Under the pieces are notes generated by a model. The model was not told where the DNA came from, did not search any database, and was given only the letters and a program-made list of their open reading frames with translations. 64,000 nt of DNA from Mesorhizobium sp. WSM3859 (GTDB taxonomy: Bacteria; Pseudomonadota; Alphaproteobacteria; Rhizobiales; Rhizobiaceae), in contig NZ_NSGG01000001.1 in assembly GCF_002295065.1 (NCBI RefSeq), positions 334,553-398,552 on the forward strand, given 5' to 3'. Made by a program: the position numbers and the translations under genes. Below are positions 25,239 to 33,125 of this stretch, piece after piece. Within the stretch, counting starts at the first letter, position 1; each line of letters begins with the position of its first letter.

Positions 25239-25533
25239 GATGCCCTGACCCGTCTCGCATCATGCTGCGGTGCACATACCCCCACGCCGCATTGCACAAT
25301 AACTACGCAGCCGCTCCGCTGTGTCAACCACCCATGGCAGCTATTCGGACCGGGCTCGGCCGTCGGTCTGCTTAAATCATTGGCATGCAAATGTTTCCGG
25401 GTCGGCACCGTCCGGAAACCGAAACGCTGTTTTCGCGAAATCGACCCGATACATGCCTGACGCATTTAGCGGCCATCGCATGGCGGCAGCGACCAACCCT
25501 CGGCCGCCATTGCTCTTCAAGGGAGAAGAAAAA
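25239..25533. other. Intergenic region with no recognised gene
   Basis: About 295 bases between the divergent acyltransferase gene and the DUF1127-type gene. It must contain both promoters. I found no palindrome, terminator or convincing open frame; a longer in-frame extension of the downstream gene lacks a ribosome site. Confidence 0.5.
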
Positions 25534-25719
25534 ATGTCGATGTTCGGAAATCTCAGCCGCTTCGGTGTCACCATCCGGCAGGCTCATACCAGGAACAAGG
25601 CGATCCGCGCGCTCAACGATCTGCCGGCGCATGTCCAGAAGGATATCGGCTGGCCGGCCTCGCCGCCGAGCGACCCGCAGGCAGCACTGCACAAGCTGCT
25701 TCTGGGCACGTCGCGCTGA
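25534..25719 (+). CDS. DUF1127-type small protein
   Basis: 61 residues from ATG 25534, chosen for the GGGAGAAGAA ribosome site just upstream. It contains the family core RNKAIRALNDLPAHVQKDIGWP. DUF1127 proteins are short, basic, often Arg-rich, and in some Alphaproteobacteria affect phosphate or C1-compound responses or RNA binding; no firm role can be assigned. A paralogue lies at 28217 with the same KDIGWP core. A 36-codon frame starts within its stop codon. Confidence 0.8.
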   Translation: MSMFGNLSRFGVTIRQAHTRNKAIRALNDLPAHVQKDIGWPASPPSDPQAALHKLLLGTSR

Positions 25720-25829
25720 TGACCTTCGCCGACAAATACAAGCTGCTTGGCAAGCGCCGGGGTCGCAACGCGGCCCCGGCGACCGGCGACAACAAACTGC
25801 GCGCCGCGCTGCTGCCGAAGCGGCGCTAG
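25719..25829 (+). CDS. Candidate 36-residue basic protein, start overlapping the DUF1127-type gene stop
   Basis: Read by hand: the sequence TGATG joins the previous stop to this ATG. The product runs from MTFADKYKLLGKRRGRNAA to a C-terminal LLPKRR, with a net charge strongly positive. Codon use is GC-rich like its neighbours, and the coupling suggests translation. The palindromic repeat copy 2 begins at its stop codon. It could also be a chance frame. Confidence 0.4.
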   Translation: MTFADKYKLLGKRRGRNAAPATGDNKLRAALLPKRR

Positions 25830-25877
25830 AGCATGATCCCGAAAAGTGGAACCGGTTTTCGGAGAAGATCATGCTCC
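25828..25877. repeat. Short palindromic intergenic repeat, copy 2
   Basis: Arms AGCATGATC and GATCATGCT around CCGAAAAGTGG-AACCGGTTTTCGG. Same core as copies at 20602 and 31900. Such elements often follow genes in Rhizobiales. Confidence 0.85.
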
Positions 25878-25930
25878 AACAAGAAGTTAGATCGGGTTGA
25901 CGATTCAGCGAAATGTCATTCTGATCTAAG

Positions 25931-26010
25931 CCAATTCCAGGGAGAGCGCGCGCGGTTGGGCTCGGCCACTCGCCGTAGCCTTCTGTCCGGAATTGCCCAA
26001 ACAAGGAACC
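25931..26010. repeat. Degenerate fragment of the mosaic repeat
   Basis: CCAATTCCAGGGAGAGCG... and TCCGGAATTGCCCAAACAAGGA resemble the two ends of the element at 35841, with an unrelated middle. Together with copy 2 just upstream it fills the 300-base gap before the esterase gene; I see no gene here. Confidence 0.45.
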
Positions 26011-26130
26011 GGTGCCATCGGATCACGTCGATGTGCCAGCGTGAATCCTTGACATTTTCAACAGCGGTACGATCTTCAAAAAGCGGGGGGGAATTCTCTT
26101 AGTCGGCTCCGCCGAGATCCGTGTATCCGC

Positions 26131-27096
26131 ATGCCCAGTTTGAAAAGCCATCTCGTTTCGTTTGTTCTCAGGCACAGCCGCAAGAAGGCGTTTTCCAGCC
26201 CCGAGAACCTGCAGCGCTGGATCGCCTACGCCCGCAAGACCGAGGACTATCATCCACCGGCCTTGCTGAAGGCGCGGCTGGACATTGCCGAGACCGAAAT
26301 CGACGGCTTTCCGGTCTATGAGATCGCGCCGAAAGCGGGCGAGCGCCGGCGCATTCTTTACATGCATGGCGGCGCCTATGTCTTTCAGATCACCTCCTAC
26401 CACTGGGGGCTGATCGCCGAGATGGCGGAACGTCTCGGTTTCGGCATCACCGTGCCGATTTACCCCATCGCGCCGGAGCATGGTTTCCACGACATGTTCG
26501 GTATGGTCGGCGACGTCTACCGGCGCATGCTTGAAGAGACCGACGCTGAGGACATCGTCTTCATGGGCGATTCCGCCGGCGGCAACATGGCGGTCGTGCT
26601 GACCATGATGGCGGCCGAGGAGGGCCTGCCCCCGCCGTCGCATCACGTGCTGATTTCGCCCGGCCTCGACGTTTCGCTTGCAAATCCTGAAGTCTTCGAG
26701 GCCGAGCGGCAGGATCCGTGGCTGGGTATTCCGGGCGGGCTGGAAGCGGTGCGGCTTTACAGCGCCGGTTTCGACCGCAAAGACTGGCACATCAGCCCGC
26801 TTTACGGCGACTTGTCCGTGCTGCCGAAGACGCTGCTGCTGACCGGTTCACGCGACATGCTGACACCAGATAATCTCATCTTCGCCGAAAGGGCGCGGGC
26901 TGCCGGCGTCGAGGTGGACGTGGTCTATGAGGAGGGCATGTTCCACGTCTGGCCGCTGATCGAGATGCCCGAGGCACGCCGCGCGCGCGACAGCATCGTG
27001 GCATTCCTCAACAGCGCTCCAGCAGTGCGCCCGGCGCACGCGCGACGCACGGCAAAGGCCGATTTCGCAGCGCGCCCGGCGCCGGCGGCCGAATAG
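26131..27096 (+). CDS. HSL-family alpha/beta hydrolase (esterase/lipase)
   Basis: 321 residues. The oxyanion-hole motif HGGAY (79-83) and nucleophile elbow GDSAGG (146-151, S148) mark the hormone-sensitive lipase family, with a later Asp (LTGSRDMLTPD) and His (EEGMFHVWP) completing the triad. It would cleave short-chain esters in the cytoplasm. A basic, Ala/Pro-rich C-terminal tail of ~25 residues is extra. The 3' end meets the convergent LysR gene one base away, so a functional link is unlikely from orientation alone. Confidence 0.9.
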   Translation: MPSLKSHLVSFVLRHSRKKAFSSPENLQRWIAYARKTEDYHPPALLKARLDIAETEIDGFPVYEIAPKAGERRRILYMHGGAYVFQITSYHWGLIAEMAERLGFGITVPIYPIAPEHGFHDMFGMVGDVYRRMLEETDAEDIVFMGDSAGGNMAVVLTMMAAEEGLPPPSHHVLISPGLDVSLANPEVFEAERQDPWLGIPGGLEAVRLYSAGFDRKDWHISPLYGDLSVLPKTLLLTGSRDMLTPDNLIFAERARAAGVEVDVVYEEGMFHVWPLIEMPEARRARDSIVAFLNSAPAVRPAHARRTAKADFAARPAPAAE

Positions 27097-27097
27097 C

Positions 27098-27997
27098 TCA
27101 GAACTTGCCGGTTTCGCGGAACAGTTCGAAGGTCGCGCGGATATGGTCGGCGACGGCCTTGACCGGCGCGCTGGCGTCGGGCGCCACCACCATGGCGAGA
27201 TTGTAGTTGCCGATCTCGGGCATGCCGTCCTTGGCGCCCAGCGAGACCATCTCGTCTCCGAGGAAGGACTTGGGCAGCGGCGCCACCGCGAGGTCGGCCA
27301 TGATCGCGGCGCGCTGACCGGCCGTGTGGGCGCTCATATAGGCGATGCGGTAATTGCGGCCCTCGCGTCCAAGCGCTTCCAGCGCACCGGCCCGCCAGGC
27401 GCAGCCCTCTTCCCACAACGACACCGGCAGTGGTTCGCGCAGATGCGCGCAGCCGCCCTTGGCGCCAGCCCACACGATCGGTTCGGTCAATAGAACCTCG
27501 GCGCCGATCGCGCTGGTCTTGTAGGAATTGGTGAGCAGCGTGATGTCGAGCGCGCGGTCATCCATGCGCCGGCGCAGATTGATGCTCTGGTCGATGGTGA
27601 CGTCGACGGCGATCGAGGGATGCGACTGCGCGAAGCGCTTCAGCACATGCGGCAGCACGCGCTCGCCATAGTCGTCCGGGGAACCCAGGCGCACCACGCC
27701 GACAATGTCGGGGATGATGAACTTCGACACCACCTCGCGGTTGATCGACAGAAGCCGACGCGCATAGCCGAGAAGCATCTCGCCATCCGTGGTCAGTGTC
27801 ACCGAACGCGCGTCGCGCGCGAAGACGGAACGGCCGAGAATATCCTCCAGCTTCTTGATCTGCATGGACACGGCCGACGGCGTGCGGAACACCGCGTTGG
27901 CGGCGGTGGTGAAGCTGCCGGTCTCGGCTATCGCCACGAAGGTGCGCAGCACATCGAGGTCAAGCAGCGGCAAGGGATGATTGAGCGGGGCATTCAT
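27098..27997 (-). CDS. LysR-family transcriptional regulator
   Basis: 299 residues. The N-terminal winged helix (LDVLRTFVAIAETGSFTTAANAV...SAVSMQIKKLEDILG) is classic LysR, followed by a periplasmic-binding-like effector domain (VVRLGSPDDYGERVLPHVLKRF). Targets are usually divergent or nearby; here the region upstream (27998-28216) leads to the DUF1127 gene at 28217 on the opposite strand, making that a candidate target. The effector is unknown. Confidence 0.92.
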   Translation of the reverse strand: MNAPLNHPLPLLDLDVLRTFVAIAETGSFTTAANAVFRTPSAVSMQIKKLEDILGRSVFARDARSVTLTTDGEMLLGYARRLLSINREVVSKFIIPDIVGVVRLGSPDDYGERVLPHVLKRFAQSHPSIAVDVTIDQSINLRRRMDDRALDITLLTNSYKTSAIGAEVLLTEPIVWAGAKGGCAHLREPLPVSLWEEGCAWRAGALEALGREGRNYRIAYMSAHTAGQRAAIMADLAVAPLPKSFLGDEMVSLGAKDGMPEIGNYNLAMVVAPDASAPVKAVADHIRATFELFRETGKF

Positions 27998-28216
27998 GGG
28001 AGCGTGCCTTCAATTTTTCTGATGCAATCCATCATTCCATTTCGTTTGATTGAACATCACTCCAGGCGCATAGTCAACTCGATCGATGCAGGATGCTGCC
28101 AAAAGCAGCCATGAAACGATCCTGACACAGTCCTGCAATCGACATGAAATGAAGCTGAAACAGACCTGAATTAACGCAATGACGGGCGCCTCCCTGCCCG
28201 CATAGAGGAGAAGAAA

Positions 28217-28402
28217 ATGTCTATTCTGTCATCCATTGGTCGGCTTGCGACCGAATTCAGCGCGGCCCGCGCCCGCTACCAGACCGAACGCGCCATCCAT
28301 GCGCTGCCGATCGAACTGCAGAAGGATATCGGCTGGCCTGAAGCCGCCGACGTCAAGACCGGCTTGCGCCACGGTGTCGGAAGCTGGGCCGGAGCGAAGT
28401 AG
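28217..28402 (+). CDS. DUF1127-type small protein (second copy)
   Basis: 61 residues with GAGGAG upstream. RARYQTERAIHALPIELQKDIGWPEA matches the family core and the paralogue at 25534 (both contain LQ/VQ-KDIGWP). A strong terminator follows at 28424, so it forms a short monocistronic transcript. Divergent from the LysR gene. Confidence 0.8.
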   Translation: MSILSSIGRLATEFSAARARYQTERAIHALPIELQKDIGWPEAADVKTGLRHGVGSWAGAK

Positions 28403-28754
28403 TCACGTGTGTATGGAGTTCTGAAGGCCTGTCGCGTCAGCTCGGCAGGCCTTTTTGTTTGTTTTAGGCCTTCTTGTTTGCATTCAAACGACTTTTCAAG
28501 CCATGCCGCCGCTGCATGACGCATATGAACCACTCGCATAGCGGGTTAATAGGCCAGATAAGGCACTGTAAATAATAGGAAATTATGGGCACACTGCCCA
28601 AAAATGTCGCAAATCGTGTCGCTTTTCATATCAAGCGCTTCGTTTTTGCGATTTAGTTTTTGCCGAAGCGAGCCTATATCAGCGCCAGCAAAAACGAGCT
28701 GCCCCACTCCATCAAGCGAAGGCGACCCGTCTGAGCAACCAAATGGAGATGATG
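28403..28754. other. Intergenic region with terminator and a GTCGCAAAT half-site
   Basis: 352 bases. Besides the terminator listed at 28424 it holds AT-rich sequence with TGTCGCAAATCGTGTCGC at 28605-28622, a half-site shared with the MttB/corrinoid promoter and the GbdR-like gene promoter. No convincing gene is seen. Confidence 0.5.
28424..28456 (+). terminator. Rho-independent terminator after the second DUF1127 gene
   Basis: AAGGCCTG stem, a 14-base loop, CAGGCCTT, then a T-tract (TTTTTGTTTGTTTT). Confidence 0.9.
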
Positions 28755-28889
28755 ATGAAGCTCTTTGCCCGCCTTTTCGCCCGCCGCGAGATGAACCTGA
28801 CGACCGCTCTGGAGCGTCAGCGCCTCGCCAACACCATGCCCGGACAGACCGGCGCCGTGGCCGCTGCCCGTCTCGGCTTTATTGCCTGA
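28755..28889 (+). CDS. Candidate 44-residue basic protein
   Basis: Read by hand from ATG 28755, six bases after GGAG; two adjacent ATGs are alternatives. Sequence features: MKLFARLFARREM, an amphipathic Arg-rich start, then TTALERQRLANTMPG and a hydrophobic end (AAARLGFIA). The terminator 29 bases downstream supports a real transcript. No family recognised; size and charge recall the DUF1127-like proteins nearby. Confidence 0.55.
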   Translation: MKLFARLFARREMNLTTALERQRLANTMPGQTGAVAAARLGFIA

Positions 28890-28917
28890 GACAATCCAGC
28901 ACCGATAAGCTGAATTC

Positions 28918-28947
28918 AACGCCGCCCGGCTTGCCGAGGCGGCGTTT
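28918..28947 (+). terminator. Hairpin terminator after the 44-residue gene
   Basis: AACGCCGCC stem, 11-base loop, GGCGGCGTT, then a short T-run. Confidence 0.75.
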
Positions 28948-29007
28948 CCATTTGGGCCCGGCAGTTGTCGACCACGTAGTGACGCCCTGCGGTTGCACCT
29001 ATTGCCC

Positions 29008-29029
29008 ATTTGCGACCCGTGTCGCAAAT
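29008..29029. promoter_or_regulatory. Dyad ATTTGCGAC-N4-GTCGCAAAT before the GbdR-like gene
   Basis: A perfect 9-bp inverted repeat, about 107 bases upstream of the GTG start at 29136. The right half-site recurs at 15321 (MttB/corrinoid promoter) and 28606. Probably an operator, perhaps of the regulator itself. Confidence 0.6.
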
Positions 29030-29135
29030 TTAATCTTCACTTAGCCGCCTACCCGATTGACAGGAATGGTTTTTCCTGTTGTCGCTATGCTGTTCGCGAC
29101 ATCCTGTTCGCGTCATGGCTGCGTGAGGTTTCACC

Positions 29136-30137
29136 GTGAATGCCGTAAAGCACCCGATCAAGAGATCGTTTGTATTTTTCCTCGTTCCCGATTTCACGAT
29201 GATCGCTTTCGCGACGGCGCTCGACCCGCTGCGTTCGGCCAACCGGATGCTGGGCTATGAGGCCTATAGCTGGCGCCTGGCAAGCATCGACGGCAAGCCG
29301 GTTCGCGCCTCGAACGGCGTCGAATGTGCCGTCAACACCTCGCTCGAGGAGGAGCGCAGGAAGATGGCCGGGCCGGACCGGCCAAACATGGCGATCGTCT
29401 GCAGCGGCATCAATGTCGAGCGCTACCACAACAAATCGGCCTTTGCCTGGCTGCGCGAGGAGTATAATCGCGGTGTCGCCGTGGGCGGCCTGTGCACCGG
29501 CGCCCATATCCTGGCCGCCGCCGGCCTGCTGTCCAACAAACGCTGCGCCATCCATTGGGAGAACCTTCCGGGCTTCTCCGAGGCCTTCCCGAAAGCCAAT
29601 GTCTTCGCCGACCTCTTCGAGATCGACCAGAACGTCTACACCTGCGCCGGCGGCACCGCCGCGCTCGATATGATGCTGAAGCTGATCGGCGACGATTTCG
29701 ACGAGAGCTTGGTCAACCGCGTCTGCGAGCAGGTGCTGACCGACCGCGTGCGCAGCCCGACGGACCGCCAGCGCCTGCCGCTGCGCGCCCGCCTCGGCGT
29801 CCAGAATTCCAAGGTGCTGACCATCATCGAGCTGATGGAGGCGAACCTCTCCGAGCCGCTGTCGCTGATCGAGATCGCCGACCATGTCGATCTTTCCCGC
29901 CGGCAGATCGAACGCCTGTTCCGCACCGAGATGGGCCGCTCCCCCGCCCGCTACTATCTGGAGATCCGGCTCGACCGGGCCAGGCACCTGCTCATCCAGT
30001 CGTCGATGCCGGTGGTCGAAGTGGCGGTTGCCTGCGGCTTCGTCTCCGCCTCGCATTTCTCCAAATGCTATCGCGAGCTTTACGCCCGCTCGCCGCAGCA
30101 GGAGCGCGTCGACCGCAAGCAGCTTCTGGCGGCCTGA
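29136..30137 (+). CDS. gbdR-like: GlxA/GbdR-type AraC-family transcriptional regulator
   Basis: 333 residues from GTG with GAGG eight bases upstream. The N-terminal ~190 residues form a DJ-1/PfpI-like (GATase1) sensor domain with GGLCTGAHILAAAGLL around the elbow cysteine; the C-terminal ~100 hold two AraC HTH motifs (LSLIEIADHVDLSRRQIERLF; VVEVAVACGFVSASHFSKCY). This is the architecture of GbdR, CdhR and related activators of glycine betaine, carnitine and dimethylglycine catabolism. With MttB-like, DMGDH-like and sarcosine oxidase genes in the same window, control of methylated-amine catabolism is a natural inference. The ligand is not proven; GlxA-like regulators of other amines share the fold. 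Confidence 0.88.
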   Translation: MNAVKHPIKRSFVFFLVPDFTMIAFATALDPLRSANRMLGYEAYSWRLASIDGKPVRASNGVECAVNTSLEEERRKMAGPDRPNMAIVCSGINVERYHNKSAFAWLREEYNRGVAVGGLCTGAHILAAAGLLSNKRCAIHWENLPGFSEAFPKANVFADLFEIDQNVYTCAGGTAALDMMLKLIGDDFDESLVNRVCEQVLTDRVRSPTDRQRLPLRARLGVQNSKVLTIIELMEANLSEPLSLIEIADHVDLSRRQIERLFRTEMGRSPARYYLEIRLDRARHLLIQSSMPVVEVAVACGFVSASHFSKCYRELYARSPQQERVDRKQLLAA

Positions 30138-30159
30138 TCGAGTGTCACATGACTACGAG

Positions 30160-30318
30160 AGCTACCCAATTCGACAATCTGACCGGCGCAGCTTCCGTCT
30201 CGACGCGGAGAAATGGACTGCGTTCATGGCGGCTCTGGAAGCTCCCGTCGGTGATCTTCCACGGCTAAAACGTCTCGTGAACGAACCGAGCATTTTCCCC
30301 GACCCCGATCCAGTATGA
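30160..30318 (+). pseudogene. Remnant of a DUF1778 (TacA-type) antitoxin gene, C-terminal part only
   Basis: In the frame ending at TGA 30318 the product reads SFRLDAEKWTAFMAALEAPV, then LPRLKRLVNEPSIF: the conserved C-terminus of TacA-type antitoxins (FxLDxxxWxxFxxALxxP). The N-terminal ribbon-helix-helix half and the usual GNAT toxin gene are absent, and no good start is present. I take it as a decayed toxin-antitoxin locus. Confidence 0.6.
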
Positions 30319-30328
30319 GCCGAACTGA

Positions 30329-31111
30329 CTACACCTGTGCCGTCCGCATCGCCTCAACGCGGATGTCTTCGGTGAGCTGTGCCTTGAGCGCGGAGAATTC
30401 CGGGCTGGTCTTCAGCGTGTAGTGGCGCGGATGCGGCAGGTCGACCGGGACATCCGATTTGATGCGGCCGGGCCGGGCGGTCATCACGATCACCCGCGAC
30501 GCCATGAAGATCGCCTCCTCGATGTCGTGGGTGACGAACAGCACCGTCTTCTTGCGCCGCTCCCAGATGCCGAGCAGCAATTCCTGCATCAGCCCGCGCG
30601 TCTGGTTGTCCAGCGCCCCGAACGGCTCGTCGAGCAGCAGGATTTCGGGATCGTTGGCCAGCGCGCGGGCTATCGCCGTGCGCTGCTGCATGCCGCCCGA
30701 AAGCTGCTTCGGCCAATGGTTCTCAAAACCTTTGAGGCCGACCAGATCGACGTAGGAGGCGACGATCTCCTTGCGCTCGCGCTCGGGCCTGCCTTGCTCG
30801 CGCAGTCCGAAGCCGATGTTCTCGGCGACCGTCAGCCAGGGAAACAGCGTGTAGGACTGGAACACCATGCCGCGATCGGGTCCCGGCCTTGTGACTGCTT
30901 TGCCGTCGAGCAGCACCCGGCCCGTGCTCGGCGCCTCCAGTCCGGCGACGATCCTGAGCAGCGTCGACTTGCCGCAGCCGGATGGCCCCAGGATGGTGAT
31001 GAAGTCATTGGCCGCGACCGCGAGGTCGACCGGCTGCAGCGCCCGCACCGGCCGCCCGCCGCCGACCCCGGCAAAGGTCCGCGAGACGCCCTCGATCAGA
31101 AGCTTGCTCAC
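30329..31111 (-). CDS. ABC transporter ATP-binding protein (TauB/SsuB/NrtD type)
   Basis: 260 residues from GTG 31111, which overlaps the permease stop (GTGA) and has GGAG at ideal spacing; ATG at 31123 would add four residues. Walker A GPSGCGKST (42-50), Q-loop FQSYTLFPW, signature LSGGMQQR, Walker B ILLLDEPFGALD and the H-loop VTHD are intact. Members power import of taurine, alkanesulfonates, nitrate, pyrimidine precursors or riboflavin-like compounds. It forms an operon with the permease (31108) and binding protein (32050). The ligand is undetermined; the GbdR-like neighbour makes a quaternary amine or related osmolyte worth testing. Confidence 0.93.
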   Translation of the reverse strand: MSKLLIEGVSRTFAGVGGGRPVRALQPVDLAVAANDFITILGPSGCGKSTLLRIVAGLEAPSTGRVLLDGKAVTRPGPDRGMVFQSYTLFPWLTVAENIGFGLREQGRPERERKEIVASYVDLVGLKGFENHWPKQLSGGMQQRTAIARALANDPEILLLDEPFGALDNQTRGLMQELLLGIWERRKKTVLFVTHDIEEAIFMASRVIVMTARPGRIKSDVPVDLPHPRHYTLKTSPEFSALKAQLTEDIRVEAMRTAQV

Positions 31112-31884
31112 GCCAGGCTCCATGGAAAGAGCCAGCGGTTGAGCGCCTTGAAGGCGAAATCGGACAGCAGCCCGATCAGCCCGATGACTATGATGCCGAA
31201 GATGATCTGCCCGGTCGCCAGCCGCGACTGGCTGTTGATGATCATGTAGCCGATGCCCGACGATGAGCCGATCAGTTCGGCGACGATGACATAGGTCCAC
31301 GCCCAGCCGAGCACCAGCCGCAGCGTTTCGGCGATCTCCGGCGCATTGGCCGGCATGATGACGCGCTTGACGATGCCGTTGTCGGTCGCCCCCAACGTAT
31401 AGGCGGCTTCGACCAGGTCGCGGCGCGTAGCGCCGACCTTGACGGCAACGATCAGGATGATCTGGAACACCGAGCCGACGAAGATCACCAGGAGCTTTTC
31501 AAATTCGCCGATGCCGGCCCACAGGATGAGCAGCGGGATGAAGGCGGATGCCGGCAGGTAGCGCGCAAAGGACACGAACGGCTCGAGGAAGGCTTCGACC
31601 GGCTTCCAGGCGCCCATGGCGATGCCGATCGGCACCGCCACGATCGAGGCCAGCACAAAGCCGCCGAAGACACGCCAGATGGTAATCAGGATATCGAGCC
31701 AGAAGTGGTCTTCGACGAGCAGCCGCCAGCCATCCTTGAGCATCGACAGGGGATCGGCGAGGAAGATCCGGCTCACATGGCCGCCGAGCGTGATCCACGC
31801 CCAGAAGGCCACGAATAGCACGAAGAAGGCGATGCCGAGCACGGTTCGCGTGCCCGGCGCAACGGGATGTAAGGGACGCAGCAT
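31108..31884 (-). CDS. ABC transporter permease (TauC/SsuC type)
   Basis: 258 residues with six hydrophobic segments and the inner-membrane permease coupling motif EAAYTLGATDNGIVKRVIMPANAPEI (EAA loop), typical of BPD_transp_1 permeases of the nitrate/sulfonate/taurine class. The gene is 165 bases downstream of the binding-protein gene, with a hairpin and a palindromic repeat between them, an arrangement that often gives the binding protein more transcript than the permease. It overlaps the ATPase gene by four bases. Confidence 0.93.
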   Translation of the reverse strand: MLRPLHPVAPGTRTVLGIAFFVLFVAFWAWITLGGHVSRIFLADPLSMLKDGWRLLVEDHFWLDILITIWRVFGGFVLASIVAVPIGIAMGAWKPVEAFLEPFVSFARYLPASAFIPLLILWAGIGEFEKLLVIFVGSVFQIILIVAVKVGATRRDLVEAAYTLGATDNGIVKRVIMPANAPEIAETLRLVLGWAWTYVIVAELIGSSSGIGYMIINSQSRLATGQIIFGIIVIGLIGLLSDFAFKALNRWLFPWSLA

Positions 31885-31899
31885 CAGGCCCTGTCCTTA

Positions 31900-31945
31900 A
31901 AGCATGTCTCTCGGAAGTGGGAACCGGTTTCGGGTAAAGACATGC
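31900..31945. repeat. Short palindromic intergenic repeat, copy 3
   Basis: AGCATGTCT...AGACATGC arms with CGGAAGTGGGAACCGGTTTCG core, related to copies at 20602 and 25828. It continues into a second inverted repeat (GCTAAAGCGCG / CGCGCTTTAGC) ending near 32004. Confidence 0.8.
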
Positions 31946-32011
31946 GCAAAATCAAAGAGCTAAAGCGCGAGGGGCGTTTCCGGAGGATCGCGACGCGCTT
32001 TAGCGAGAAGG

Positions 32012-32036
32012 GATCGGCGGCCTTGCGCCGCCGATC
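32012..32036 (-). terminator. Strong hairpin between the binding-protein and permease genes
   Basis: GATCGGCGGC, a 5-base loop, GCCGCCGATC: a perfect 10-bp stem 14 bases after the binding-protein stop. No T-tract follows, so it may act as an mRNA-stabilising or attenuating hairpin rather than a full terminator. Confidence 0.6.
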
Positions 32037-32049
32037 GGGTGATGCGCGA

Positions 32050-33000
32050 TCAGTTGGCCACCGCTCTGGTGTCGGCAAGCGTCGTCACATCCGGAATTTC
32101 CTTGATCAGCCCCATCTGCAGCAAAAGGTCGGCCGCGGTCTTGGAAAAATCCTGGAACTCCTTGGTGAAGAACTGCTTGTTCTCTTCCTTGTCGGCCCAT
32201 TTCAGGTATTTGGCCGAGTCCTCGAACTCCTTGGCCGATTGCTTCACGTCGGCGCCCATGATCTCGTAGGATTTCTGCGGATCCTTCTTGATCAGGTCGA
32301 GCGCGTCGAAATAGCTGTCGGCGAGCGCCTTGGCGGCGTCGGGATTGGCCTTGAGGAAGTCCGGCGTGCAGCCGACCGTGTCCAGCACCATCGGGTAGTC
32401 GAGCGTGGTCGCCAGGATGTGACCCTGGTCGGCCTTGTCGCGGACCGCCGAAATGAACGGCTCATAGGTCACGGCGGCGTCGTTCTGGCCAGCCAGGAAG
32501 GCCTGCGCCGCCGCGTCCGGCTCCAGATTGACGACGGTGACGTCCTTGGTCGACATGCCGTTCTTGTTGAGCACCCAGGCAAGCAGGAAATAGGGCGAGG
32601 TGCCAGGCGCCGACGAGGCGACATTCTTGCCCTTGAGGTCGGCGACGGTCTTGATGTCGTTGCGCACCACGATGCCGTCGGCGCCATAGGATTTGTCGAG
32701 CTGGAAGATCTGTTTGGTGGTGACGCCGCTGGCGTTCCACACCATCCAGGTCTCGACCGTGGTCGCCGCGCATTGCAGGTCGCCGCTGGCAATCGCCAGC
32801 GGGCGGCTCGCCTGCGGCACTTTCTTCAGCGTGACGTCGAGCCCGTGCTTTTCGAAAAGCCCGGCCTGCTTGGCCAAGGTCAACGGCGCGAAGCCGGTCC
32901 AGCCGCTGATGCCGATTGTGAGCGAGGTGGCGGCCATCGCCGGCGCGCCGAGCACGGCAGCCGCCGTCAGCGCCGCCGCGAAAATGGTGGTTCTTTTCAT
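32050..33000 (-). CDS. ABC transporter substrate-binding protein (TauA/SsuA/NrtA type)
   Basis: 316 residues from ATG 33000 (GGGGAA upstream) with a clear Sec signal (MKRTTIFAAALTAAAVLGAPAMAA). The mature protein starts TSLTIGISGWTGFAPLTLAKQAGLF and has LKGKNVASSAPGTSPYFLLAWVL and NDAAVTYEPFISAV, the landmarks of the NMT1/THI5-like family that binds sulfonates, nitrate or pyrimidine precursors. It heads the operon with permease and ATPase. Ligand unknown. Confidence 0.93.
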   Translation of the reverse strand: MKRTTIFAAALTAAAVLGAPAMAATSLTIGISGWTGFAPLTLAKQAGLFEKHGLDVTLKKVPQASRPLAIASGDLQCAATTVETWMVWNASGVTTKQIFQLDKSYGADGIVVRNDIKTVADLKGKNVASSAPGTSPYFLLAWVLNKNGMSTKDVTVVNLEPDAAAQAFLAGQNDAAVTYEPFISAVRDKADQGHILATTLDYPMVLDTVGCTPDFLKANPDAAKALADSYFDALDLIKKDPQKSYEIMGADVKQSAKEFEDSAKYLKWADKEENKQFFTKEFQDFSKTAADLLLQMGLIKEIPDVTTLADTRAVAN

Positions 33001-33125
33001 CGTTGGTTCCCCTGTTTTGGTGGAGCACAATTGTCTCACAGAGGCCCAGAGGCTTGTCAATGAACCGACGTTTCAACGAAACGTCATCCTGATCGGGTGT
33101 AAGCTCAAGCCAGCTTCTCCACCCC

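Noticed and set aside
25321-25533. Longer N-terminus for the DUF1127-type protein
   Set aside because: The extension has no ribosome site or family similarity, whereas ATG 25534 has a strong site and begins the conserved protein.
33041-33075. A second antitoxin fragment (RLVNEPTF) upstream of the binding-protein gene
   Set aside because: Only about eight residues resemble the family; too short to support.
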